This document shows, piece by piece, positions 1 through 10,131 of a stretch of 64,000 bases of DNA (positions are counted from its first letter, which is position 1; each line of letters opens with the position of its first letter). The stretch is from Salmo trutta. Lineage: Eukaryota > Chordata > Actinopteri > Salmoniformes > Salmonidae. Under the pieces are notes generated by a model. It was not told the DNA's origin. It saw only the letters and a list, made by a program, of their open reading frames with translations, and searched no databases. A program made the translations under genes and the position numbers. Location of the stretch: positions 36,395,609 to 36,459,608 of the forward strand of contig NC_042961.1 of assembly GCF_901001165.1 (NCBI RefSeq), read 5' to 3'.

Positions 1-601
1 AGTCCAGAGCTTCCAGCGACGGTTCACAGTCCGGAGCTTGCAGCGACGGTCCACATTCCGGAACTTCCAGTGACGGTCAATGGCCCGGAGCCTGCAGTGA
101 TTGTCAATGGCCCGGTGCTTCCAGTGATGGTCAACGGTCCGGAGAGTCCAGGCACGGTGTCCAGTCCCGCTCCAAGGTCGGAGCCTTCCTCTGCGCCGGT
201 GCCCAGTCCAGGCACGGCGGCCAACCCAGCTCCATGGCCAGAGCCTTCCTCTGCACCGGTGCCCAGTCCAGGCACGACCTCCAGTCCCACTCCAGGGCCG
301 GAGTCTTCCTCTGTGCCAGTGCCCAGTCCAGGCGCGGCGTCCAGTCCCACGCCAAGGCCGGAGCCTTCCTCTGCGCCGGTGCCCATTCCAGGCACGGCGG
401 CCAACTCAGCTGCATGGCCGGAGCCTTCCTCTGGGCTGATGTCCAGTCCAGGCACGGCGTTCAGCCCGGCGCCAGGGCCGGATCCGGGGTCTGGGCGGGG
501 GCTACAACCTGCACCGGAGCCGCCACCGACACTAGTCACCCCCCCACCCCCCCAGTTAGTTTCAGGTTTTGCGGTCGGAGTCCGCACCTTTGGGGGGGTA
601 C
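1..601 (+). pseudogene. Proline-rich ORF of an LTR retrotransposon, 3' part
   Basis: The frame is open from the left edge and runs on to 726, inside the LTR, so the 5' end lies outside the window. Residues 1-50 come from about 30-bp units of the form PE(L/P)P(A/V)TVN. From 181 to 480 there are five tandem units of exactly 60 bp, each encoding 20 residues built on PEPSSAPVPSPG. A G-rich polypurine tract at 592-599 and an LTR start at 602 follow. No protease, RT or integrase motif is visible in this part. The architecture resembles the proline-rich internal region of the complete element at 53810-56069. I read it as the C-terminal part of a Gag-like or extra protein of a non-autonomous LTR element; its function is unknown. 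Confidence 0.6.
181..480 (+). repeat. Five in-frame 60-bp tandem repeats
   Basis: Each unit starts GAG(C/T)CTTCCTCTG and is exactly 60 bp long, so the reading frame is preserved. Units differ by scattered substitutions. A shorter array of about 30-bp units precedes it (1-150). Both lie inside the proline-rich retrotransposon ORF. Confidence 0.85.
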
Positions 602-851
602 TGTCACACCCTGACCATAGAAAGCCCTTGGTTCTCTATGGTGTAGTAGGTCAGGGTGTGACTAGGGGGTGTTCTAATTCAATATGTTGGTGTTTTGTAT
701 GGTTCCCAATTAGATGCAGCTGGTAATCATTGCCTCTAATTTGGGATCATATTTAGGTAGCCATTTTTCCCACCTGTGTTTGTTGGATATTGTTTGTATT
801 GGTGCTTGTGTCACCACGTAGTCACGTTGTGTTGCTTGTTGATTGTTTTGG
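602..851 (+). mobile_element. LTR (plus orientation), interrupted by a TTAA element
   Basis: The LTR begins TGTCACACCCTGACC right after the polypurine tract. It reads to a TTAA at 852-855, where a non-autonomous transposon (856-1864) interrupts it. A few LTR bases resume after the second TTAA (1865-1884). A second copy in reverse orientation lies at 1885-2143. It lacks the insertion and reads continuously through the same TTAA, confirming the insertion point. Confidence 0.75.
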
Positions 852-855
852 TTAA

Positions 856-1864
856 AACCTCTTACATCTAGATGTTCCGCTAGCGGGAACGCCTCGCCAA
901 TATCCAATGATAGGGCGTGGCGCGAATTACAAACTCCTCAAAAATCCCAAAACTTCAATTTTTCATACATATGACTATTTTACACCATTTTAAAGACAAG
1001 ACTCTCCTTTATCTAACCACATTGTCTGATTTCAAAAAGGCTTTTCGGTGAAAGCACATTTTGCAATATTCTGAGTAGATAGTCCGGCCATCACAGGCTA
1101 GCTATTTTGACACCCACCAAGTTTGGCACTCACCAAACTCAGATTTACTATAAGAAAAATTGGATTACCTTTGCTGTTCTTCATCAGAATGCACTCCCAG
1201 GACTTCTACTTCATCTTCAATGTTGTTTTGGTTCCAAATAATCCATAGTTATATCCAAATAGCGGCGTTTTGTTCTTGCGTTCAAGACACTATCCCAAGG
1301 GTGACGCGCCGGCGCATATCGTGACAAAAAAATTCAAAATATTCCATTACCGTACTTCGAAGCATGTCAAACGCTGTTTAAAATCTATTTTTATTCGATT
1401 TTCTCGTAAAATAGCGATAATATTCCGACCGGGAGACGTTGTTTTCGTTCAAAGACTGAAAGAAGAAAATGGTGTCTTCACGTGCAGACGCACGCCCGTG
1501 TCATTGTTCTCAGATCGACCACTTTCCAAATGCGCTACTGTTTTTCGGCCAGGGACTGCAGAGTCATCATTCCCCATTCTGGCGCCTTCTGAGAGCCTAT
1601 GGGAGCCTTAGAAAATGTCACGTTACAGCAGAGATCCTATAGAAGGCCAAGAAATGATCAGAGAGGGCACTTCCTGTATGGAATCTTCTCAGATTTTGGC
1701 CTGCCATATGAGTTCTGTTATACTCACAGACACCATTCAAACAGTTTTAGAAACTTTAGGGTGTTTTCCATCCAAATCAAACAGTTATATGCATATTCAT
1801 ATTCATCAAACAGTAATATGTTTTTTATCCGGACGTGAAAATATTGCCCCCTATCCTAAACAGG
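856..1864 (-). mobile_element. Non-autonomous TTAA-flanked transposon, copy 1
   Basis: It is flanked by TTAA at 852-855 and 1865-1868. The left end begins CCTCTTACATCTAG after two extra A, followed by the near-palindrome GTTCCGCTAGCGGGAAC (874-890). The right end, read on the minus strand, starts CCTGTTTAGGATAGGGGGC. The body matches the other copies in this window in reverse orientation, with internal deletions. No transposase is encoded. The TTAA target and CC-starting ends suggest a piggyBac-type element moved in trans; that class is an inference. Confidence 0.7.
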
Positions 1865-1919
1865 TTAAAGAAGTTTCACTTTAAGTTCCACATATTTATT
1901 TAAAGTGAGTCTTCTTTAA
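1865..1919. repeat. Hairpin at the inverted LTR junction
   Basis: TTAAAGAAG...CACTTTAA is mirrored by TTAAAGTGAG...CTTCTTTAA within 55 bp. It arises because the tails of two oppositely oriented LTRs meet here. The left arm also carries the TTAA duplication of transposon copy 1. Confidence 0.7.
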
Positions 1920-2143
1920 CCAAAACAATAAACAAGCAACACAACGTGACTACGTGGTGACACAAGCACCAATACAAACAATATCCCACAAACACAGGTG
2001 GGAAAAATGGCTATCTAAATATGATCCCCAAATTGAGGCACCGACTACCAGCTGCCTCTAATTGGGAACCATACAAAACACCAACATAGAAATATTGAAC
2101 TAGAACACCCCCTAGTCACGCTCTCTATGGTCAGGGCGTGACA
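1885..2143 (-). mobile_element. LTR (inverted copy)
   Basis: Read on the minus strand, it starts TGTCACGCCCTGACC at 2143 and matches the LTR at 602-851 in reverse, including the segments around the ATTGGGAACC and CACGTAGTCACG motifs. It continues through TTGGTTAAAGAAG, the uninterrupted version of the site occupied by the TTAA element in the other copy. AAATAAATA near 1893-1901 could be the poly(A) signal. Confidence 0.75.
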
Positions 2144-2228
2144 GTTTTAACATGTATTGACTCAGGGAGCTGAATACTTGTGCAGTATCTATATTTTAGT
2201 TATACATATATATATATATATATATATA
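2144..2228 (+). mobile_element. Tc1-like remnant, left part of interrupted host element
   Basis: This resembles the 3' end of a fish Tc1-like element (ATTGACTCAGGGAGCTGAATACTT type). It is interrupted at a TA-rich run by the transposon at 2229-3809. Its continuation is at 3810-3980. Confidence 0.5.
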
Positions 2229-3809
2229 CACTGCTCAAGGAAATAAAGGGAACACTTAAACAACACAATGTAACTCCAAGTCAATCACACTTCTGTGAAA
2301 TCAAACTGTCCACTTAGGAAGCAACACTGATTGACAATACATTTCACATGCTGTTGTGCAAATGGAATAGACAACAGGTGGAAATTATAGGCAATTAGCA
2401 AGACACCCCCAATAAAGGAGTGGTTCTGCTGGTGGGGACCACAGACCACTTCTCAGTTCCTATGCTTCCTGGCTGATGTTTTGGTCACTTTTGAATGCTG
2501 GCGGTGCTTTCACTCTAGTGGTAGCATGAGACAGAGTCTACAACCCACACAAGTGGCTCAGGTAGTGCAGCTCATCCAGGATGGCACATCAATGCGAGCT
2601 GTGGCAAGAAGGTTTGCTGTGTCTGTCGGCGTAGTGTCCAGAGCATGGAGGCGCTACCAGGAGACAGGCCAGTACATCAGGAGACGTGGAGGAGGCCGTA
2701 GGAGGGCAACAACCCAGCAGCAGGACCGCTACCTCTGCCTTTGTGCAAGGAGGAGCAGGAGAAGCACTGCCAGAGCCCTGCAAAATGACCTCCAGCAGGC
2801 CACAAATGTGCATGTGTCTGCTCAAACGGTCAGAAACAGACTCCATGAGGGTGGTATGAGGGCCCGACGTCCACAGGTGGGGGTTGTGCTTACAGCCCAA
2901 CACTGTGCAAGACATTTGGCATTTGCCAGAGAACACCAAGATTGGCAAATTCGCCACTGGCGCCCTGTGCTCTTCACAGATGAAAGCAGGTTCACACTGA
3001 GCATGTGACAGACGTGACAGAGTCTGGAGACGCCGTGGAGAACGTTCTGCTGCCTGCAACATCCTCCAGCATGACCGGTTTGGCGGTGGGTCAGTCATGG
3101 TGTGGGGTGGCATTTCTTTGGGGGGCCGCACAGCCCTCCATGTGCTCGCCAGAGGTAGCCTGACTGCCATTAGGTACCGAGATGAGATCCTCAGACCCCT
3201 TGTGAGACCATATGCTGGTGCGGTTGGCCCTGGGTTCCTCCTAATGCAAGACAATGCTAGACCTCATGTGGCTGGAGTGTGTCAGCAGTTCCTGCAAGAG
3301 GAAGGCATTGATGCTATGGACTGGCCCGCCCGTTCCCCAGACCTGAATCCAATTGAGCACATCTGGGACATCATGTCTCGCTCCATCCACCAATGCCACG
3401 TTGCACCACAGACTGTCCAGGAGTTGGCGGATGCTTTAGTCCAGGTCTGGGAGGAGATCCCTCAGGAGACCATCCGCCACCTCATCAGGAGCATGCCCAG
3501 GCGTTGTAGGGAGGTTATACATGCACGTGGAGGCCACACACACACCACTGAGCCTCATTTTGACTTGTTTTAAGGGCATTACATCAAAGTTGGATCAGCC
3601 TGTAGTGTGGTTTTCCACTTTAATTTTGAGTGTGACTCCAAATCCAGACCTCCATGGGTTGATAAATTGGATTTCCATTGATTATTTTTGTGTGATTTTG
3701 TTGTCAGCATATTCAACTATGTAAAGAAAAAAGTATTTAATAAGATTATTTCTTTCATTCAGATCTAGGATGTGTTGTTTAAGTGTTCCCTTTATATTTT
3801 TGAGCAGTA
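2229..3809 (+). mobile_element. Near-complete Tc1-like transposon
   Basis: The terminal inverted repeats are readable: CTGCTCAAGGAAATAAAGGG at 2231 and its counterpart, in reverse complement CTGCTCAAAAATATAAAGGG, at 3790-3809. Similarity extends about 37 bp to AACACTTAAACAACACA. The element sits in a TATATA tract, as expected for TA target choice. At about 1.58 kb it has the usual length of fish Tc1 elements, and it holds one transposase gene broken by a frameshift. Confidence 0.9.
2526..3573 (+). pseudogene. Tc1-like transposase (DD34E), frameshifted
   Basis: The product would be a DDE transposase acting in the nucleus on the element's own inverted repeats. From the ATG at 2526, the N-terminus is a helix-turn-helix region (MRQSLQPTQVAQVVQLIQDG, then SMRAVARRFAVS), followed by a basic GRRRATTQQQ linker. 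The first catalytic Asp is in LFTDESRF (about 2977-3000). The frame ends at a stop near 3006-3008 and resumes one register on, consistent with a 2-bp deletion just before it. The rest reads through VMVWGGIS, then MQDNARPH (second Asp) and DLNPIEHIWD (Glu). I count 34 residues between the second Asp and the Glu. It is the best preserved transposase in the window but not functional as it stands. Confidence 0.88.
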
Positions 3810-3980
3810 TATATATAAAAAGCTATAAAAATACTTCAAATGATTCTTCCACTTTCACATTAGAGTGTTTTGTATAGATTGTTGACAAAAAATGACAATT
3901 AAATACATTTTAATCCCACTTTGCAACACAGTATGATGTAAAGATTTCCAAGGTGTCTGAATACTTTTGCAAGCACTGTA
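3810..3980 (+). mobile_element. Tc1-like remnant, right part and 3' terminus
   Basis: It contains the 3'-end signature ATTGTTGACAAAAAATGACA and ends GAATACTTTTGCAAGCACTGTA, typical of fish Tc1-like termini. It continues the fragment at 2144-2228, from which it was separated by the 2229-3809 insertion. Confidence 0.55.
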
Positions 3981-5336
3981 TGTGAAACAGATTAGCAGAA
4001 ATGTGGGATTTAGTCACATTTGCAAAAACAAACCTTGTGTATTGGTAACATTAGTAAGTAGCCTAGTCATGAATGTGATGATCATGCAATATTGACACTC
4101 TACATTTGAGACAGACCAAGTGAATGGGAACAAAATATACTTTGAATTTTGTGATTTAAATACATCCATCTGGTGTCTAAGTTTACCTATTTTAACAAAT
4201 GCTATTGGATGTTGGAGAAAAAGTTTAAAACCATGATAGGCTGATGCAGAATTTGTTACAGGGAATCATCACGGACACCTATTGATGTTAGCATAGGGCT
4301 AAATGTACCAGGTTGTCCGATGGGAACAGCTAACGTGTAGCCTTTGATCACCTGCAACTACGTTGAAGATTGACTGATGCTTAAACTTCAACTTTTTCTC
4401 ACGTTTGCAAGTATGGCCCCACAGAGACCCATGCCGAAAAGCAGACAGTAGTAGACAATGGGAGAGGAACTCAAGCTCAAAAACAACGTCTTAAACATTA
4501 CACCAAGAGAAAAATATGTATTGTGCCGAGGGTGACACTGGTTTTTAAGTCGCAGACCAAGAGGGAGACTGAAGGACAGTAGGGTAAACTTGGTAAACTA
4601 ACAGAACTGGAAGATGGCAGACAAACTTAACAACAAAGGTGGCCATAGTCCACCACCAGGATAATCTCGTCTACCAGCCGGCTCTTTCTATATGCGATAG
4701 CAATTGAGACTGGGAACGGGATTGGGGTTGTGTTGATTAGGCAAAATTGTTAGCATATTTTGCAATCAAAACAAGTATAACCATGTATTTTTTAACATGT
4801 TCTGGCACTCACCCACACTGATTGTTTGCATGAGGAACGAGGAAAAGCCTAGCATTGAGGATGAGGTTAAAACAGTCATCTTGGATAAACAAAACACACA
4901 CTTACATGGGAAAAATAACTGACTTTTCCATGTAAGGGTGTGTTGTGTTCGTCAATTACTGATTTAACCTAATCCTTATTACTAGGCTTTTCCTCATTCC
5001 TCATCCAAAAAATCTATATATGTCGATTTCAATAAAGTATTTTTGTCTGAAGTACAGCTACACCATCCAAGCTGATCCGAGACCAGACCCTTGCCCCTTA
5101 CAGAAATATCTCTCACTGCACGTTGTGAGCCACACTCAGAAACAGACTAATCAATTTTATTGACAGGACATGACGGTAACATGGCATGAGGCAAGTTTGC
5201 AGGAGGAAAGTTGGCAGGAGGCATGGTCCTGGTACACAGTCAGGAAATCAAAGTAAAAGAAAAAAAACATTGTAGGGTGAAAAACACACTTTTTTAATTT
5301 CCATTACCCCAAATGCAACATATGAAATGAATCAAC
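3981..5336. other. Unassigned region with one large hairpin
   Basis: No credible coding region is seen. Besides the hairpin at 4831-5003 there are only AT-rich sequence and short purine-rich runs. Confidence 0.5.
4831..5003. repeat. Long imperfect hairpin, about 80-bp arms
   Basis: The left arm starts TGAGGAACGAGGAAAAGCCT and reaches CACTTACATGGGAAAA near 4914. The right arm starts TTTTCCATGTAAGGGTGTG near 4924 and ends AGGCTTTTCCTCATTCCTCA at 5003. The arms match over most of their length, separated by about 9 bp. It could be a small palindromic (MITE-like) element or a transcribed hairpin; no obvious target duplication is seen. Confidence 0.8.
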
Positions 5337-5960
5337 ACAATCAGTGGCGATTTTAGCATTTACAACTTGGTGGGGCAAAACATTTTTTTCGATGCATGCC
5401 AGCAAAGCCACTACACAACATGACACAGCACTAAACAATGCATTAATTTCACTATAACAGTGACAAATGGTGCCCACAAACTGTTAGGGCCTACTTAAAG
5501 CTATCCCAACAGAAGAGCTTTCTTTTCAGCACCATGGAGTGAATCCTTACCACCGCAGAGCCTTGTATGGCAGCGAAACAGTTCATTCAACCTCATTGAC
5601 TGCCTTTTTAAAAAAACATGGCTGATTTGGTTGACTTGCTTAAACAAATGTGATTTCTACTGACAATTGAGATGAAGAAACTATGGCATAAGGGAAACAT
5701 GAGTGAAAAAGAGGCAATCCGTAATTTAGATTAAGACATTGAGCAAGTTAGGATGGACGTACTCAACATAACGATTTGTTCAGCACTTTTGAAATGTACA
5801 GCGACAAAATTCAGAACACGGGCCCTTCTTACAGTATTCTCCCTGTATACCAAGTCAGAAATCTAGGATAAATAAAGGGTACATATTAATCAGCCAATGA
5901 AAGCACTTACAACATTCGATAATTACATTTCTCTAAAACAGGCTATAGGCTACATGTGCA
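5337..5960. repeat. Probable interspersed repeat, class unknown
   Basis: It begins CAGTGGCGATTTTAGCATTT with TTGGTGGGGCAAAACA close behind. I recall this start from dispersed repeats in salmonid genomic sequence. No ORF or terminal repeat allows a class to be assigned. The right limit is approximate. Confidence 0.4.
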
Positions 5961-6289
5961 CCACCAAGTCAGAACAGTAGGCAAAGTTATGAAGGGGAAA
6001 GGGACCAAATTATTAGGGTGAGGCACATGGGCTACTAACAGCATACTACACAACATATTATTACACTTATTATTACTGTCTTAGCTACAGTATACATATC
6101 TCCCTAGCATATTACATAATTTATGCAGCAGCATACAAAACATTTTTGGACTCACTGTTGTGATGTGCTCACTTGAACAGGAAGGTGGCGCGGCAGTCCA
6201 TCTTGTGATAACATTTTGGCATGAAACTTTGTCATCAAAGTCTGGCATTCTCTGGATATATGGTGCTTTCAAGACAACTGGGAACATTT
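5961..6289. other. No feature recognised
   Basis: AT-rich sequence without a convincing ORF or repeat structure. Confidence 0.4.
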
Positions 6290-6890
6290 CAGGTTTTGTA
6301 TGGATACCAGCCTCCTCTGTTTCCAGATCAGGAGATTGAAGTGGTGGATCAATCCGCTTAATGTTTCATCTCTCGTTTCCGCCGGACCTGGAAGAGGGCT
6401 CGGTCATTGCTCCAGAGGTTCTCAGCACGGGTTCAACGACAGGCCAACTGTCATCGCCGTTCGAGTCCTCTCCTGCGTCTAGGCCAGACAGTCTGGTTGT
6501 GTACTATGGATCTGCCTCTACACGTGGAATCAAGGAAGTTGGTACGTTGGGCCAGTCAAGGTTCTATGGCGCATTAATCCAGTGGCCTATCGTCTTAATT
6601 TTCCCCACTCCATGAGGGTTCATCCCACTTCCACATCTCCAGACTCAAGCCTGTGGTGTTCAGTCCTCTGGTTCCGGCCACTCGGGCTCCACCTCTGCCT
6701 CGCATGATAGTGGGACAGCCAGCCTACACTGTGCAACGCATCCTCTCCAGTCGCCAGTTCCGGCGTGGGACTCAGTATCTCTTGGATTCGGAAGGTTACG
6801 GTCCTGAGGAGCGATCCTGGGTTCAAGCTCGAGACATTCTGGACCCCGGACTCATTCGGGATTTCCATCGCCGTTCAGCTACCCTTAAGG
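6290..6890 (+). pseudogene. Gypsy integrase C-terminus and chromodomain, fragment
   Basis: This is the 3' end of a chromovirus-type Gypsy pol gene. A damaged integrase C-terminal segment can be followed around 6530-6600 (residues like VGPVKVLWRINPVAYRLNFP). At 6653-6890 comes VFSPLVPATRAPPLPRM, then a chromodomain-like stretch: AYTVQRILSSR, GTQYLLDSEGYGPEERSWV, ARDILDPGLIRDFHR. Chromodomains at this position are thought to steer integration to chromatin. The reading frame changes more than once between 6300 and 6650, so the copy is dead. It ends at a G-rich polypurine tract (6890-6896) next to an LTR. Confidence 0.8.
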
Positions 6891-6896
6891 GGGGGT

Positions 6897-7190
6897 CCTG
6901 TACCAGTTTCTCTTTTATTTGATTGTTGTTTCCTTAGGTTACCGCTGGAGGCCACCCTTACCTTGTTTTCTGGTTTCCAGTTTACCCTGATTATTACTTA
7001 TTGGATTCACCTGTGCTTAATTACCTTCTCTGTTCACCTGGTTGCCTTGTTATTTAGGTCCTCAGTTGGCCTGTATCTGTGCTTAGAGCTCATGTTTTAC
7101 TAGTGTGCTCTTGTGCGGTTGCCTTGTTTCTGTTAAGACTCTAAGTAAAAGATCTGGATTTACAAGCATTATTGTTACACCTAATGGGTT
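6897..7190 (+). mobile_element. Gypsy 3' LTR, partial or decayed
   Basis: It follows the polypurine tract directly and begins TGTACCAGTTTCTC near 6899. It holds T-rich and TAAGTAAAAG sequence towards the end. The right boundary near 7190 is uncertain because no second LTR is present for comparison. Confidence 0.5.
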
Positions 7191-7611
7191 AAACTACTAA
7201 GGTATGTCGCAGCTAAAGGTATGTACAGATGCAGTCAAATATAGTGCATGATTCAATATTTCTTGTAAAATAAGTTGACATTTAAAAAAACTTAGATTAT
7301 TAAAAACATTTTTTTGGTGGGGATGTTGGAGGCACTTCCTGGCAAGCTGCCCTGGATCAAGTAACAAAATGCTCATACAGAAATATACAATGTAGAACTG
7401 AACACTTTTTTTTTTGTCATGGAAAAAAGGGAATCATGTCAGCTCTATACTAGACATGTCTCTCTGCTCCTGAAGGCAACCCAGGTGCTCATTGTGTTGG
7501 CAATGTCTGTTCTTTACATATCATGTACATGTGTACCATACAGACGCCATTCAAGCAATTATTATTGATTATTTATATGTATGTGAAAGTACATTGTGTC
7601 TGGCACACTGT
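7191..7611. other. No feature recognised
   Basis: AT-rich sequence with homopolymer runs; no gene or clear repeat. Confidence 0.4.
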
Positions 7612-7745
7612 TTTGCTCTGTGTGGTTCAGTTGGTAAGATTGTAGCACTAGTAACGCCAGGGTCGTGGGTTCAATTTTCACTGGTGCCACCAATGTGAAA
7701 ATGTATATACACATTATTGTACGTCACTTTGGATAAATGTGTCTG
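7612..7745 (+). mobile_element. tRNA-derived SINE
   Basis: The head reads TGGTTCAGTTGGTAAGATTG, a degraded tRNA A box. GGGTCGTGGGTTCAATTTTC follows, in the place and form of a B box (GGTTCGATTC). The tail, CACTTTGGATAAATGTGTCTGC, resembles the 3' domain of common salmonid and teleost SINEs. It is a SINE and not a tRNA gene: no acceptor stem or anticodon arm can be drawn. Confidence 0.7.
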
Positions 7746-8682
7746 CTCAATGTGGACATTACATTACATACAGTACATTAGCCCTTCTGACTCCAGAACA
7801 CATTTTGCTGACTTAACACAGATTTGAAAGAGTTACCTGATTTGTCCAAAAATGGCATCTGAGACCCATCAGAATATTTCTAATCATGTGAATCATTCAG
7901 TTGGCAACATGATGCTGCTTCCTGTTAGGTGGAGAAGAGGTCATGAAAGTGGTCCTCCATTGTGGCAGTCAGTGGTAATAGATAAACAACACCACACGGT
8001 GAGCTGGAAGGAAGAGTATTTCTGGAAGGCTACATTTGAAAAGAATGGAGGACAGACCTGGGCTTGAGTTGTTATTTATAGCAAATATGCCAGGTTATGT
8101 TTAAGACTGCTGTGAACGAAGGTTGCTATTTTCTGCCATGCTATTTACTGTTTGACTATGGTGAAGGGGAGTGCTGAAAAGTTATAGGCTCAGTATCCAA
8201 GGAAACTGGCTGAGGAAGCTAGAGTCAATGCTAATGTTGTGCAATCAAAATAGGGTAGAAAATAATTGGTCTGAACATGGACACAAATCTTAGGCAGATG
8301 GAGAATGGCTGCTTTTGGAATTGGGTTGTCTTGCAATTATCTTTTTGTTTTGGCAGTGTATGTCAACAATTATCCTTTTTATAGAGGTGTCAATTACAAT
8401 TTAAATTCACACACGTCTGTGCATATTCAATCTGTGGTAATATTGGCTTAATTGGATGGTAGGAAATATGATTAAACATATGAGCCTATATAAAACAAGT
8501 GGGCTATAATTCTCTAGAGATTCTCTAGACGCTCGTATTGCAATGAGAATATCTTTGATATTCTGATTGAAGCTGTTAAGAAAATCTTGATGAATGCCAA
8601 TCTGAGCATTTTGAAGATTAAATGCACTGACTTAGCTAGAGTGTCTTTGAAGTAAATTGTCTCTATGGGAAATAGCAAATAT
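7746..8682. other. No feature recognised
   Basis: A 71-codon open frame at 7852-8067 has no recognisable domain and ordinary surroundings. Otherwise nothing is seen. Confidence 0.4.
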
Positions 8683-9214
8683 ACAGTGCATTCAGAAAGT
8701 ATTCAGACCCTTAGACTTTTTCCACATTTTGTTCCACATGTTACAGCCTTATTCTAAAATTAAATGTTTTTTTCCCCTCAAATCTACACACAAAACCCCA
8801 TAATGACAAAGCAAAAACAGGTTTCTTGAAATGTTTGCATATGTATTCAGTACTTTGTTGAAGCAACTTTGGCAGTAATTACAGCCTCGAGACTTCTTGG
8901 TTTTGGCCCAACAAGCTTGGCACACCTGTATTTGGGAAGTTTCTCCCATTCTTCTCTGCAGATCCTCTCACGCTCTGTCAGGTTGGATGGGGAGCGTTGC
9001 TGCACAGCTATTTTCAGGTCTTTCCAGAGATGTCCATCTGGTTCAAGTCCAGGCTCTGGCCCCTCAAGGACATTCAGAGACTTGTCCTGAAGCCAATCCT
9101 GCATTGTGTTGGCTGTGTGATTAGGGTTGTTGTCCTGTTGGAAGGTAAACTTTCGCCCCAGTCTGAGGTCCTCATCAAGGATCTCTGTACTTTGCTCCGT
9201 TCATCTTTCCCTTC
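8683..9214 (-). mobile_element. Tc1-like fragment with transposase C-terminus
   Basis: The left end is a Tc1-type terminus (CAGTGCATTCAGAAAGTATT). On the minus strand, 8847-9104 encodes the end of a transposase, including VQQRSPSNLTERERICREEW and EKLPKYRCAKLVG. The DLNPIENLW block carrying the catalytic Glu is degraded to GLEPDGHLWKDL, so that residue is lost. At about 9215 the sequence changes to another Tc1 family. Confidence 0.75.
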
Positions 9215-9660
9215 ATGGTCAAATAGCCCTTACACAGCATGGATGTGTGTTGAGTCATTGTCCTGTTGAAAACAAATTATAGTCCCACTAAGCGCAAACC
9301 ATGTAGAATGCTGTGGTAGCCATACTGGTTAAGTGTGCCTTGAATTCTAAATAAATCACAATGTCACCAGCAAAGCACCATCACACCTGCTCCTCCATGC
9401 TTCACAGTGGGAACCACACATCCGGAGATCATCTGTTCACCTAGTCTACATCTCACAAAAACACAGCGGTTGGAACAAACTCTCAAATTTGGACTCATGA
9501 GACAAAAGGACCGATTTCCACCGGTCTAATGTCCATTGCTCGTATTTCTTGGCCCAAGCAAGTCCCTTCTTATTATTGGTGTCCTTTAGTAGTGTTTGTT
9601 TTTTCCAGCAATTCACCCATGAAAGCCTGATTCATGCAGTCTTCTCTGAACAGTTGATAT
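9215..9660 (-). mobile_element. Tc1-like fragment, second family
   Basis: This is the middle of a Tc1-like element with the text typical of the transposase D1 region on the minus strand (CTCCTCCATGCTTCACAGTG, CATGAGACAAAAGGACCGAT). It is fused on both sides to other Tc1 pieces. No inverted repeat is present. Confidence 0.6.
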
Positions 9661-10131
9661 TAAGGACAACAAAGTCAAGGTATTGGAGTGGCCATAGCAA
9701 AGCCCTGACCTCAATGCTATAGAACATTTGTGGGCAGAACTGAAAAAGTGTGTGCGAGCAAGGAGGCCAACAAACCTGACTCAGTTACACCAGCTCTGTT
9801 AGGAGGAATGGGCCAAAATTCACCCAACTTATTGTGGGAAGCTTGTGGAAGGCTACCCTAAACGTTTGACCCAATTTAAAGGCAATGCTACCAAATACTT
9901 ATTGAGTGTATGTAAACCTCTGACCCACTGCGAATGTGAGAAAAGGAAGAAAAGCTGAAATAAAAAACTCTAAATCTACTATTATTCTGACATTTCACCT
10001 TCTTAAAATAAAGTGGTGATCCTAACTGACCTAAAACAGGGGAATTTTACTAGGAGTAAATGTCAGTATTTATGAAAAACTGAGTTTAAATGTATTTGGC
10101 TAAGGTGTATGTAAACTTCCGACTTCAACTG
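9661..10131 (+). mobile_element. Tc1-like 3' end, third piece
   Basis: It reads from the catalytic Glu region on the plus strand (9661-9900) to a Tc1 terminus ending ACTTCCGACTTCAACTGTAT at about 10131. The transposase portion has frameshifts. Similar terminal sequence is found at 51613-51840. Confidence 0.75.

Noticed and set aside
181..480. Regular repeats that could suggest a CRISPR array
   Set aside because: The units are contiguous with no spacers, and the genome is vertebrate; they are coding tandem repeats.
1..601. Proline-rich ORF as a retroviral envelope
   Set aside because: No signal peptide, membrane segment or cysteine pattern is visible; the composition is Pro/Ser/Ala repeats.
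24..614. Several overlapping open frames of 90-190 codons on both strands
   Set aside because: They are shadows of the in-frame 60-bp tandem repeats; only the proline-rich plus-strand frame fits the LTR and polypurine-tract layout.
1270..1884. Frames of 79-113 codons inside TTAA element copy 1
   Set aside because: They are not preserved in the other eight copies, so they are not a family gene.
7612..7745. A tRNA gene
   Set aside because: A and B box-like sequences exist, but no cloverleaf can be drawn and a SINE tail follows.
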